Shown: positions 32,399 through 41,147 of the stretch, piece after piece
How positions within the stretch are numbered: position 1 is the first letter of the stretch
How the letters are laid out: every line of letters begins with the position of its first letter
Source: Sphingomonadales bacterium
GTDB lineage: Bacteria; Pseudomonadota; Alphaproteobacteria; Sphingomonadales; Sphingomonadaceae
DNA length: 41,147 bases
NCBI GenBank assembly: GCA_027490455.1
Contig: JAIXYC010000130.1
Location: 1 to 41,147 of the forward strand
Reading direction: 5' to 3'
Notes under the pieces: generated by a model
Seen by the model: only the letters and a program-made list of their open reading frames with translations
The model's database searches: none
Told to the model about the DNA's origin: nothing
Made by a program: the position numbers and the translations under genes

Positions 32399-33068
32399 TT
32401 ATATCCAATACCGCGCCTGTCATCGACGGCGGCGCATCCAGTGCACAGAATTTCACCATGGCCGCGACTTCTTCGGGATCAGCGACCTTGCCGAGCGGAA
32501 TATCGGCGAGCAGCTTATCGCCGCCGCGGCTTGCGAGATAATCGTCCGCCATGCCGGTCATGGTAAACCCGGGGCATATGGCAAAGGCATAGATTTTTTG
32601 GGCCGCGTAAGCACGCGCAATCGTCTTGGTCATGGCGACCATGCCGGCCTTCGATGCCGCATAATGCCAATGGGCCGGGCTATCCCCGCGATGCGCGGCG
32701 CGGCTGGCGATGTTAACGATCCTGCCACTCGCGTTCGATTCCTGCCAATGCAGGACGGCGCGGCGACACAAGTCCGCACTTGCCGTCAGGTTGATCTGCA
32801 TGGTCCGGTTCCAATTGGCGAGCCATTCCTCGTCCGAGGCAGAAATCGGGTTTTGCTCAAATATCCCGGCATTGTTGATCAATACATCCACACGCCCGTC
32901 GAGGCGATCAAGTGCGTGGTTCCAAAGCCGCTGAGGCGTTGTGGGATCGTTTAGGTCGCCATCCTTGCTGGACAACGCCAGCACGGTAGTCGTTGCGGGG
33001 TCAAAGCTGGCCGCAGCGGCAGCGCCGATGCCGCGTGATGCGCCGGTGATAAGGATTTTCGTTTTCAT
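32376..33068 (-). CDS. SDR family NAD(P)-dependent oxidoreductase
   Basis: 230 aa; TGASRGIGAAAAASF, NNAGIF, YAASKAGMVAMTKTIA. Confidence 0.92.
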   Translation of the reverse strand: MKTKILITGASRGIGAAAAASFDPATTTVLALSSKDGDLNDPTTPQRLWNHALDRLDGRVDVLINNAGIFEQNPISASDEEWLANWNRTMQINLTASADLCRRAVLHWQESNASGRIVNIASRAAHRGDSPAHWHYAASKAGMVAMTKTIARAYAAQKIYAFAICPGFTMTGMADDYLASRGGDKLLADIPLGKVADPEEVAAMVKFCALDAPPSMTGAVLDINGASYVR

Positions 33069-33109
33069 CGCCGCTGCTTTTCACAGCGCCGACAAAATTT
33101 CAACCGAAG

Positions 33110-34450
33110 TTATCGGACGAGGTTTCCAACAAAGCGCGTAGCATTGGCTTGAAGCGATGAGATTTTCTCATTTACTTCGCTAAATCCGCCCTCAAGCTGC
33201 ATGATTTCCGACACCACATTTTCCGTATCGCTGCGGATGGCGGAGATAGTGTTCGACATTAAATCGGCGGCCAACGCGGTTTCGTCGACGGACGCGGTAA
33301 TCATGGTCACTGTTTGCGCTTGATCCTCCATCGCCCGCCGGATGCGCTCGGCAGACATGCGCACTTCGTCAACGGTTTCGCGGATGGATGCGTTTGATTC
33401 AACCGACGCCTTGGTTGCACTTTGAATGGCCGAAATCTTTTGCGCAATTTCATCCGTTGCCTGCGCTGTTTGATTTGCGAGGCTTTTTACCTCCTGCGCG
33501 ACCACGGCGAAACCACGGCCCGCATCACCTGCGCGCGCCGCTTCGATCGTGGCATTCAACGCCAGCAAGTTTGTTTGTCCCGCGATGTCGCGGATAAGGC
33601 CTAATATAGATTCGATGGATTGTGATTGTTCGGACAGCGTATCGGTCGCGACCGCACCTTTTGTTGCAACATCGGCAGCGCGGTTTGCAACGTCGGCGGC
33701 GGTCTCCACTTCTGTCCGTGCATCTTCAATGGCGCGGATGAGGCCAGCGGCCGTCTGGGCCGCTTCGCGCATGGCGATGGCAGATTGTTCAGACGCTGCC
33801 GCAACTTCAGATGCTTTGGACAGCATGCCGTTCGCCATTTGCGAGCTGCTCGCGGCTTGCTGGCGCAATACGGCTGTGCGGTCGGCAACCTCATGTGCAG
33901 TAACGCCGATGTCGGATTCAAACTGCGCCGATTGTTCTTGGCGGCGCGCCGCGTTCTGATTGGCGTGATATGCCGTGTGGCACATTGCCATGATGGACAG
34001 TTCCAGACCCGTCGCGGTCAGCACGGCAGCTGCGAGGTCCTGATAGTCTTCTTGCTCCACGCCATATACTTCACCGAGCAACTTTAGCGTGAAGGCGTTC
34101 GTCCGTATCGACGCTGCATTTAGAGCTTTGGGCGGGATGCCCCGCTGGCAAGAATCCATAATCTGGCGGGTTAGAAACTTGGACCATTCCGTGCCTTCGA
34201 TATCGTTAAGGCGTTTACCAATAAAGGCCGCTGTTTTGATCCGGGCTTTTTCTACATTTTCGGGATCCTGCATTTCAGGAAACTTGCCCATGCTGATCCA
34301 ATAATCCCAATAATAGCTGCTGATGTCGTATAGCCGGTCTTTCAACAGCTCACCGACTTTGCGGCAGCGGGGCGCAAAGTTTTTGTCTTCGACAAACACA
34401 TCAATAATCGCCTGGACGTCCGATTGTTCAATGTCCCGTTTTTCTGCCAT
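33110..34450 (-). CDS. Soluble methyl-accepting chemotaxis protein with a protoglobin-like N-terminal domain
   Basis: 446 aa; no obvious TM helix; signalling hairpin [46 protein letters not shown]-terminal helical ~170 aa. Confidence 0.85.
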   Translation of the reverse strand: MAEKRDIEQSDVQAIIDVFVEDKNFAPRCRKVGELLKDRLYDISSYYWDYWISMGKFPEMQDPENVEKARIKTAAFIGKRLNDIEGTEWSKFLTRQIMDSCQRGIPPKALNAASIRTNAFTLKLLGEVYGVEQEDYQDLAAAVLTATGLELSIMAMCHTAYHANQNAARRQEQSAQFESDIGVTAHEVADRTAVLRQQAASSSQMANGMLSKASEVAAASEQSAIAMREAAQTAAGLIRAIEDARTEVETAADVANRAADVATKGAVATDTLSEQSQSIESILGLIRDIAGQTNLLALNATIEAARAGDAGRGFAVVAQEVKSLANQTAQATDEIAQKISAIQSATKASVESNASIRETVDEVRMSAERIRRAMEDQAQTVTMITASVDETALAADLMSNTISAIRSDTENVVSEIMQLEGGFSEVNEKISSLQANATRFVGNLVR

Positions 34451-34681
34451 TGTTGCGTTCCTGTGTCATGGTCTTCCGCAATGCGGACCGATTTTTCATG
34501 TTTAAGCGGTAAATGGTTAATAGGCGGTTATTGCCGGGGTGCCTCCGATGCGCTGGCGCAGATTTTTTGCAAAGTTGTGATTGAACAAATCCATCATCTG
34601 TATGCGCGATTCTGGCGGTGCAGGCCTTGCGCCACGCCATTAAACGATTAAAGAGCGACGCTTAATACAGGCCGCGCTTAA

Positions 34682-35140
34682 ATGAAGGACGCTGAAATCA
34701 TGGCGAAAAACCCGAACCGCCCATTATCACCGCATTTGCAGGTGTACCGCTGGTCACCGCAGATGGCGATTTCGATTTTCCACCGCGCAACAGGATTCAT
34801 TCTCGCGACGGTTGGTATGATCACTTTGCTTTGGTGGTTGTCCGCAATTGGCGGTGGCGCGGAAAGCTATGCGACCTTTCAAAAATATGTCGTCTCCGCC
34901 GGCGATAGCGCAACCGGTTTTGAAACTGCGGTCAACTGGTTCTTCCGGCTTTTGGGCCTGGCTGTAACCTTCAGCTTCTTCCAGCATCTCGCCTCGGGCA
35001 TTCGCCACCTCGTTTTGGATATTGGCGCTGGTTACGAATTGAAGGCCAACCGGACCTGGGCTTCGGCTGCATTCATTGCGGCCTTTTTTGCAACTGCATT
35101 CGTTGTCCTGTTTGTGGCATCGCGCTTTCTGGGAGTTTGA
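34682..35140 (+). CDS. sdhC: Succinate dehydrogenase cytochrome b556 subunit
   Basis: 152 aa; RPLSPHLQVYRWSPQMAISIFHRATGFIL; HLASGIRHLVLDIG. ATG at 34700 is an alternative start. Confidence 0.95.
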   Translation: MKDAEIMAKNPNRPLSPHLQVYRWSPQMAISIFHRATGFILATVGMITLLWWLSAIGGGAESYATFQKYVVSAGDSATGFETAVNWFFRLLGLAVTFSFFQHLASGIRHLVLDIGAGYELKANRTWASAAFIAAFFATAFVVLFVASRFLGV

Positions 35141-35532
35141 TGATGGACAGTAGAACATATATCGGGCGCGTGCGTGGGCTGGGTTCAGCAAAGCATGGCG
35201 GCGAACATTGGTTGAAACAGCGCCTGACCGCGATTGGCAATATCTTGCTGACCACGTGGTTGGTTGTCTCGCTGCTTCTCATGCCGAATTTTGATCAAGC
35301 AACCTTGGCGCAATGGCTGGCTCAGCCAACCGTTGCGGTCCCGATGATATTGATGATCGTCAACATTTTTTCGCACGCGCGCCTTGGTCTTCAGGTTGTG
35401 ATTGAAGATTATGTGCATGACGAAGGATTGAAGTTTGGCGCAATGGCACTTCTCAACTTCTATGTCGTCGCGAGCGCCGTGTTCGGCATTTTCGTCGTAG
35501 CAAAATTAGCATTTACCGGAGCATCCGCCTGA
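35140..35532 (+). CDS. sdhD: Succinate dehydrogenase membrane anchor subunit
   Basis: [53 protein letters not shown]; between sdhC and sdhA. Confidence 0.93.
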   Translation: MMDSRTYIGRVRGLGSAKHGGEHWLKQRLTAIGNILLTTWLVVSLLLMPNFDQATLAQWLAQPTVAVPMILMIVNIFSHARLGLQVVIEDYVHDEGLKFGAMALLNFYVVASAVFGIFVVAKLAFTGASA

Positions 35533-37334
35533 TGTCAGACGCTTACAAGATTATCGACCATACCTATGATACGGTTGTTGTCGGAGCCGGTGGCTCTGGC
35601 TTGCGCGCCACGATGGGCAGCGCTGAAGCCGGTTTGAAAACAGCCTGTATCACCAAGGTTTTCCCTACCCGTTCGCACACTGTTGCGGCACAGGGCGGAA
35701 TTGCGGCGTCGCTTGGCAACAACTCGCCGGACCATTGGACCTGGCATATGTACGACACCGTCAAGGGGTCCGACTGGTTGGGTGACCAAGACGCGATCGA
35801 ATATATGGTGCGTGAAGCGCCTGCTGCGGTGTATGAGCTTGAGCATGCCGGCGTTCCGTTTAGCCGCAATGCCGACGGCACAATTTATCAGCGCCCCTTT
35901 GGCGGCCATATGCAGAATATGGGCGAAGGCCCCCCCGTTCAGCGGACCGCCGCAGCGGCCGACCGGACCGGTCACGCGATGTTGCACAGCCTGTATCAGC
36001 AGAGCCTGAAATATGACGCTGATTTCTTCATCGAATATTTCGCGCTCGATCTGATTATGGAAAATGGCGAATGCCGCGGCGTGATCGCCATGTGCATGGA
36101 AGATGGCACCATCCACCGCTTTAAAAGCCACGCCGTCGTGCTGGCAACCGGCGGATATGGCCGTGCGTATTTCTCCGCCACTTCGGCGCATACTTGCACC
36201 GGTGACGGTGGCGGCATGGTGCTGCGCGCCGGGCTTCCGCTTCAGGATATGGAATTCGTGCAATTCCACCCAACCGGTATTTATGGCGCTGGCGTTCTCA
36301 TCACAGAAGGTGCGCGCGGCGAGGGCGGATATCTGACCAACAGCGAAGGTGAGCGCTTCATGGAGCGTTATGCACCGTCCGCTAAGGACTTGGCTTCACG
36401 CGACGTTGTCAGCCGTTCGATGGCACTCGAAATGCGTGAAGGCCGCGGCGTCGGCCCGCATAAGGACCATATCTACCTACATCTCGACCATATCGATCCC
36501 AAGGTTTTGGCCCAGCGTTTGCCCGGCATTACCGAAAGCGGAAAGATTTTCGCCGGTGTCGATCTGACACGTCAACCGTTGCCAGTGACACCAACGGTTC
36601 ACTATAATATGGGCGGAATTCCGTGCAATTATCACGGTCAGGTTGTCACCAAGGTTGGTGACGACCCCGAAGTCATCGTTCCGGGCCTTTACGCGGTCGG
36701 CGAAGCTGCATGCGTTTCGGTGCATGGCGCGAACCGGCTTGGATCAAACTCGTTGATCGACTTGGTGGTATTCGGACGCGCAACTGGTCTGCATTTGAAA
36801 GCGTCGTTGACGCCCGGTGCGCCGCACAAAGCGTTGCCGAAAGATGCTGCCGATTTGGCGCTGACCCGCGTCGACAAGTTCCGTGCGGCAAAGGGCGGTT
36901 CGCCGACTGCAGACATTCGTCTGCAAATGCAGCGGACAATGCAAAAGCATGCTGCGGTCTTCCGCGACACAGCATTGCTGGCCGAAGGCGTCACCGAGAT
37001 GCAAAAGGTCAATCAGCGTCTGGCCGACGTGCACGTCACCGACCGCAGCATGATCTGGAACACCGACCTCATTGAAACGCTCGAGCTCGACAATTTGATG
37101 GCGCAGGCAGTTTGCACCATCGAAAGCGCCAACAACCGCAAGGAAAGCCGCGGCGCGCATGCGCATGAGGATTATCCAGAGCGCGATGACGCAAATTGGA
37201 TGAAGCACACCGCTTCATGGTTTGAAGGTTGGGGCGGCTCAGGCGGCGCGGTGAAAATCGACTACCGCCCAGTGCATGATTATACGCTGACCGACGAGGC
37301 AGAGTATATCAAGCCGAAGCCACGCGTTTACTAA
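35532..37334 (+). CDS. sdhA: Succinate dehydrogenase flavoprotein subunit
   Basis: 600 aa; [63 protein letters not shown]. Confidence 0.98.
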   Translation: MSDAYKIIDHTYDTVVVGAGGSGLRATMGSAEAGLKTACITKVFPTRSHTVAAQGGIAASLGNNSPDHWTWHMYDTVKGSDWLGDQDAIEYMVREAPAAVYELEHAGVPFSRNADGTIYQRPFGGHMQNMGEGPPVQRTAAAADRTGHAMLHSLYQQSLKYDADFFIEYFALDLIMENGECRGVIAMCMEDGTIHRFKSHAVVLATGGYGRAYFSATSAHTCTGDGGGMVLRAGLPLQDMEFVQFHPTGIYGAGVLITEGARGEGGYLTNSEGERFMERYAPSAKDLASRDVVSRSMALEMREGRGVGPHKDHIYLHLDHIDPKVLAQRLPGITESGKIFAGVDLTRQPLPVTPTVHYNMGGIPCNYHGQVVTKVGDDPEVIVPGLYAVGEAACVSVHGANRLGSNSLIDLVVFGRATGLHLKASLTPGAPHKALPKDAADLALTRVDKFRAAKGGSPTADIRLQMQRTMQKHAAVFRDTALLAEGVTEMQKVNQRLADVHVTDRSMIWNTDLIETLELDNLMAQAVCTIESANNRKESRGAHAHEDYPERDDANWMKHTASWFEGWGGSGGAVKIDYRPVHDYTLTDEAEYIKPKPRVY

Positions 37335-38316
37335 GTTCCGCGAAAACGGAGGCTGTTATATCCAGGCTCCGTTTTCGTTTTCCATGATCAAAAACCGAAC
37401 AGGCGGCGATGATTTCGTCCGCTTGCGTGCGCGCCAAAAACGCTTTGACGCCCGCGTTTACGGTGTCAGCGGAACCGATTGCGCTGGCAGATAATATGTC
37501 GTTCAACGCCGAGATAAATTGCGGCGGCAGCGACGCCACATAGCCTTCGACCGGCGGTGGCATTTGGCGTGGGTTGCCTGTGCGAAGGGCTACGAAGCTT
37601 TGCATCAATGAGCTGGCCAAAAATTCCGCTTCTGCATCGGTTTCGCCAGCGATGATGTTGAACGCCGCCATCGCATAGGGCTTGTCCAATATAGCGCTTG
37701 GCCGGAAATGGCTGCGGTAAATATGCAGGGCCTCGTCGAGCATTTGCGGTGCAAAGTGGCTGGCGAATGCAAACGGAAGGCCCAATGCAGCGGCGACTTG
37801 CGCGCCATAAAGGCTGCTGCCCAATATGTAGAGTTGCACATTCGCACCCGCGCCGGGTGTCGCGACTATGCCGGTTTTGCCATCATCGGCGAAATAGCTT
37901 TGCAATTCTATCACGTCGCGCGGGAACGCGTTAGGGTCGCTGTCTAATGTGCGGCGGATCGCTGCGGCAACGCGTTGGTCGCTGCCGGGTGCACGGCCCA
38001 ATCCAAGGTCGATCCTGCCGGGGTAAAGGGCGTCCAAAGTGCCAAATTGCTCGGCAATGACCAATGGCGCATGGTTGGGCAGCATGATGCCACCTGAACC
38101 AACGCGGATAGATTTGGTCGCTGCGGCAATATGCCCGATGACTACGCTGGTGGCCGCGCTGGCGATTCCGCGCATCCCGTGATGTTCGGCAACCCAATAG
38201 CGGCTGAAGCCCAAAGTTTCTGCGTGGGCAGCAAGATCAGCGGCATTGGCGAGCGCGCCAGCCACCGAACCACCTTCGACAACCGGAACAAGATCAAGCA
38301 GGGAATAATTCGTCAT
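37309..38316 (-). CDS. LLM class flavin-dependent oxidoreductase
   Basis: 335 aa; [73 protein letters not shown]. Confidence 0.93.
   Translation of the reverse strand: MTNYSLLDLVPVVEGGSVAGALANAADLAAHAETLGFSRYWVAEHHGMRGIASAATSVVIGHIAAATKSIRVGSGGIMLPNHAPLVIAEQFGTLDALYPGRIDLGLGRAPGSDQRVAAAIRRTLDSDPNAFPRDVIELQSYFADDGKTGIVATPGAGANVQLYILGSSLYGAQVAAALGLPFAFASHFAPQMLDEALHIYRSHFRPSAILDKPYAMAAFNIIAGETDAEAEFLASSLMQSFVALRTGNPRQMPPPVEGYVASLPPQFISALNDILSASAIGSADTVNAGVKAFLARTQADEIIAACSVFDHGKRKRSLDITASVFAELSKRVASA
37341..37382 (+). terminator. Intrinsic terminator after sdhA
   Basis: CGAAAACGGAG (37341-37351)...CTCCGTTTTCG (37367-37377) followed by TTTTCC; lies within the convergent LLM coding region. Confidence 0.8.
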
Positions 38317-38392
38317 AAGACTTAAATGGGTGTGTTCGCGCGTAAAGCCAAGCGCAATCGACTAACAATCCACGCCGTGGCATACACGTTGC

Positions 38393-39007
38393 ATGCTGAC
38401 CGATCTGTTCATCCCATTCCTCATCACAACGATGCTGATCGAACTGACCCCAGGACCGAACATGGCATGGCTGGCATTGACCAGCGCCACACAAGGGAAG
38501 CGGTCGGGTTTCGCCGCTGTTGCGGGCATCGCAACGGGCCTCGCCATCCTTGCTTTGGCTTCGGCAGTGGGTCTTGCCGAACTGGCGGCCCGTTCACCTT
38601 TTGCCTTTAGCTTGCTGCGATACGCAGGTGTGGCCTATTTATTATGGTTGGCATGGCAAACATGGGTTGGCGAGCAAGAAGTTGCAACCAATCACATAGA
38701 CGCCACGGCAATGGCGGCATGGTTCCGCCACGGCTTGCTGCTAAACTTGCTGAACCCAAAGGCTGCGGTGTTTTTTGTCACGGTCCTGCCAGCCTATATC
38801 GCAACGAATGCGCCAGTTGTTCCGCAGACCATGCTGCTGTCCGCCAGCTATGTTGCGATTGCGACAGCGGTGCACCTCGTCATCGTTGCGTTGGCGGCGC
38901 AAGCGCATGGATGGATGACCTTGGGCAACCGCCGCAACCAAGTGCGCCGTATATTTGCGGTGCTCTTGGCGATCGTCGCAATCTGGTTTTTGGTAAGCAC
39001 GCGCTAA
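38393..39007 (+). CDS. LysE/RhtB family amino-acid exporter
   Basis: 204 aa; TPGPNMAWLALTSATQGKRSGFAAVAGIATG; NLLNPKAAVFFVTVLPAYI. Confidence 0.92.
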   Translation: MLTDLFIPFLITTMLIELTPGPNMAWLALTSATQGKRSGFAAVAGIATGLAILALASAVGLAELAARSPFAFSLLRYAGVAYLLWLAWQTWVGEQEVATNHIDATAMAAWFRHGLLLNLLNPKAAVFFVTVLPAYIATNAPVVPQTMLLSASYVAIATAVHLVIVALAAQAHGWMTLGNRRNQVRRIFAVLLAIVAIWFLVSTR

Positions 39008-39056
39008 CGCTATTCTCCTGACATTGCAGGCGCGCGAAAACGCCTAGCGATAGCGC
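39001..39056. terminator. Inverted repeat spanning both stop codons of convergent genes, possible bidirectional terminator
   Basis: GCGCTAACGCTA (39001-39012) vs TAGCGATAGCGC (39045-39056), 11/12 complementary; inner AGGCG/CGCCT hairpin. Confidence 0.45.
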
Positions 39057-40192
39057 AACATAGAACGGTTAAGTTGCCCGACGGATTTGACACCCATCAA
39101 CCGCATGTCACGATCAATTTCGTCGCGCAATTTGCCAACGATACGTTCAACACCCGGTTGGCCCGCTGCGGCCAATGCGTAAAGATACAGCCGCCCGCCG
39201 GAGCATGCTGTGGCGCCTGCCGCCAGCGCCTTCAATACATGGCTACCGCGCTGCACGCCGCCGTCACAAATGATGTCGATCTTACCGCCCACGGCGTCGG
39301 CGATTTCGGAAATCTGGTCGAATGGCGACCGCGATCCATCCAATTGCCGCCCACCGTGGTTGGACACCATGATCGCCGTCGCGCCAATGTCGACGGCCCG
39401 CTTGGCATCATCAACGGACATGATACCTTTTAAGCAAAATTCGCCGCCCCAGTCGGACCGCACTTTTTCCGCCATTTTCCAATCCATCGAGGTATCGAGC
39501 ATGGTATTGAAATATTCGGCCACAGACACCGCGACATTGGTCCCGGCGTCCACATGCGTTTGCAGGTTCGGAAGCGAGAATTTCTCCCGAAACATATAGT
39601 TCAGCGCCCATGCTGGATGGATGGCGTAGCTGAGCACCGATGCAGGTGTAAATCGCGGCGGCGAGGTGAAGCCACTGCGCAGGCAGCGTTCCCGATTGCC
39701 TGAAACGATTGTATCGACGGTCAACGCGATCGCATCAAATTTCGCGGCTTTACAGCGTTCGATCATCGACGCGTTCAGGCCTTTGTCTTTGTGGATATAC
39801 AGCTGAAACATTTTGGGTGTTTTGATGCGTTCGCCGACTTCCTCAATGCTCACCGTGGCAAGCGATGAAATGCCGAACCATGTGTTAAACTGCTGCGCCA
39901 CAGCGGCAACGGCGCGCTCACCTTGCCAATGGAATAAGCGTTGCAACGCGGTCGGCGATAGCATGAGCGGCATGGCGATGTCTTTGCCCATAACACGAAC
40001 GCTCGTGTCGATATCCGAAACGCCCGCGAGCACATTGGGCACAAGGTCGCAGTCGTCGAACGACGAACTGTTGCGCCCTTTCGTTCGCTCATCATCGGCT
40101 GCGCCGTCGATATAGTTAAAGATAGGCGACGGCAGGCGCGACTTCGCCAGCTGGCGAAAATCGGCGACATTATGACAATCATTCAAACGCAT
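39044..40192 (-). CDS. lldD: FMN-dependent alpha-hydroxy-acid dehydrogenase (L-lactate dehydrogenase LldD-like)
   Basis: 382 aa; FNYIDGAADDERT, QLYIHKDKGLNASMIERCKAAKFDAIALTVD, AIMVSNHGGRQLDGSRSPFDQ, ICDGGVQRGSHVLKALAAGA; substrate not determined. Confidence 0.85.
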   Translation of the reverse strand: MRLNDCHNVADFRQLAKSRLPSPIFNYIDGAADDERTKGRNSSSFDDCDLVPNVLAGVSDIDTSVRVMGKDIAMPLMLSPTALQRLFHWQGERAVAAVAQQFNTWFGISSLATVSIEEVGERIKTPKMFQLYIHKDKGLNASMIERCKAAKFDAIALTVDTIVSGNRERCLRSGFTSPPRFTPASVLSYAIHPAWALNYMFREKFSLPNLQTHVDAGTNVAVSVAEYFNTMLDTSMDWKMAEKVRSDWGGEFCLKGIMSVDDAKRAVDIGATAIMVSNHGGRQLDGSRSPFDQISEIADAVGGKIDIICDGGVQRGSHVLKALAAGATACSGGRLYLYALAAAGQPGVERIVGKLRDEIDRDMRLMGVKSVGQLNRSMLRYR

Positions 40193-40317
40193 GCGGCGCT
40201 TATGACAGGCCTTTTAGATAATTGCACCTATTTGGTCTTGGCATTCTGCCATATTGTCCTGCACCAACATTGCGTTTAGCGATGTACAACGCAACCCTAA
40301 CGCAAAGGCTATCTCCC

Positions 40318-41103
40318 ATGTTCCTCCAAGGCAAAACGGCGCTTATCACTGGTTCAACATCCGGCATTGGTCTGGGTTATGCGCGTGCACTGGCTGCCGA
40401 GGGTGCCAATGTCATGATCAACGGTTTTGGTGATGCGGATGCTATACAAGGCTATGTGACGGAACTCGCCGCGGCAAGTGGTGGCAAAGCACTCCATTCT
40501 GGCGCGGATATGATGAAGCCAGATGAAATCAGGGCGATGGTCGCCGAATGTAGCGAGAAACTGGGCGCTCCTGATATTCTGATCAACAATGCGGGCATCC
40601 AGCATGTTGCACCGGTGGATGAATTCCCGGAAGACAAATGGGACGCAATCATGTCGATCATTTTGTCGTCCGCCTTCCATACCACAAAAGCTGCCTTGCC
40701 CGCGATGAAGGCAAAGGGGTGGGGCAGGGTGATCAACACCGGTTCGATGCACAGCCTTGTCGCGTCACCGTTTAAGTCGGCGTATAACGCGGCAAAGCAC
40801 GGCCTTGCGGGCTTTAGCAAAACCGTCGCGCTTGAGGTCGCGACGCAAGGCATAACCGTCAACAATATCTGCCCGGGATATGTGTGGACGTCATTGGTTG
40901 AAAACCAAATTCCCGACACGATGAAGGCACGCGGATTGACGCGCGAACAGGTCATCAATGACGTGTTGCTGGCGAACCAGCCGCAGAAAAAATTTGTTCA
41001 GGTCGAACAATTGGCTGCATTGGCGGTATTCCTGTGCCGGGATGAGGCCAGCGCGATTACCGGAACGAACCTATCGGTTGATGGTGGCTGGACCGCCCAA
41101 TAG
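40318..41103 (+). CDS. bdhA: 3-hydroxybutyrate dehydrogenase-like SDR
   Basis: Start at MFLQGKTALITGSTSGIGLGYARALA; NTGSMHSLVASPFKSAYNAAKHGLAGFSKTVALE; VNNICPGYVWTSLVENQI. Confidence 0.85.
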   Translation: MFLQGKTALITGSTSGIGLGYARALAAEGANVMINGFGDADAIQGYVTELAAASGGKALHSGADMMKPDEIRAMVAECSEKLGAPDILINNAGIQHVAPVDEFPEDKWDAIMSIILSSAFHTTKAALPAMKAKGWGRVINTGSMHSLVASPFKSAYNAAKHGLAGFSKTVALEVATQGITVNNICPGYVWTSLVENQIPDTMKARGLTREQVINDVLLANQPQKKFVQVEQLAALAVFLCRDEASAITGTNLSVDGGWTAQ

Positions 41104-41147
41104 ACCTTGGTTTCCGGGTTCACTGCGTAAGGGTGCGTTAGTCGCCA

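Noticed and set aside
34549-34570. TGCG-CTGG-CGCA followed by GATTTTTT upstream of sdhC
   Set aside because: Only a 4-bp stem and no upstream plus-strand gene to terminate; insufficient as a terminator call.
40222-40317. N-terminal extension of the bdhA-like ORF (MHLFGLGILPYCPAPTLRLAMYNATLTQRLSP)
   Set aside because: SDR fold begins at MFLQGKTALITG; the extension is not family-like, so start set to 40318.

Overview
This 41 kb window looks like ordinary chromosomal housekeeping DNA from an alphaproteobacterium, most likely Sphingomonadales (inferred from protein flavour and gene order, not from a search). I see no rRNA or tRNA gene, CRISPR array, prophage or intact mobile element. Left to right: trpB (5' end only)-trpF-pyrF-lapA-like and purB (-); a TonB-dependent receptor (-); parC (+); CCA-adding enzyme/NUDIX/DUF1285 (-); GNAT (-); DUF1499 protein (+); PQQ-type sugar dehydrogenase (-); the translation operon rimP-nusA-ylxR-infB-rbfA-tdk-truB-rpsO-pnp (+); bamD-recN-lipoprotein-ligA (+); phhA (+); prmA/B3-like metallo-beta-lactamase/SDR/soluble MCP (-); sdhCDA (+); LLM oxidoreductase (-); LysE-family transporter (+); lldD-like (-); bdhA-like (+). 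I found no multi-gene novel system that I can defend. The strongest non-obvious signals are: (1) a 75-nt imperfect palindromic repeat inserted in frame in truB; (2) a perfect 21-bp palindrome on the -35 of the predicted rimP-operon promoter; (3) an apparent GGDEF...EAL deletion scar between parC and cca; (4) a soluble MCP with a protoglobin-like N-terminus that seems to lack the proximal His; (5) tdk plus a signal-peptide-like remnant inside the translation operon; (6) several structured leaders and hairpins that overlap coding ends.
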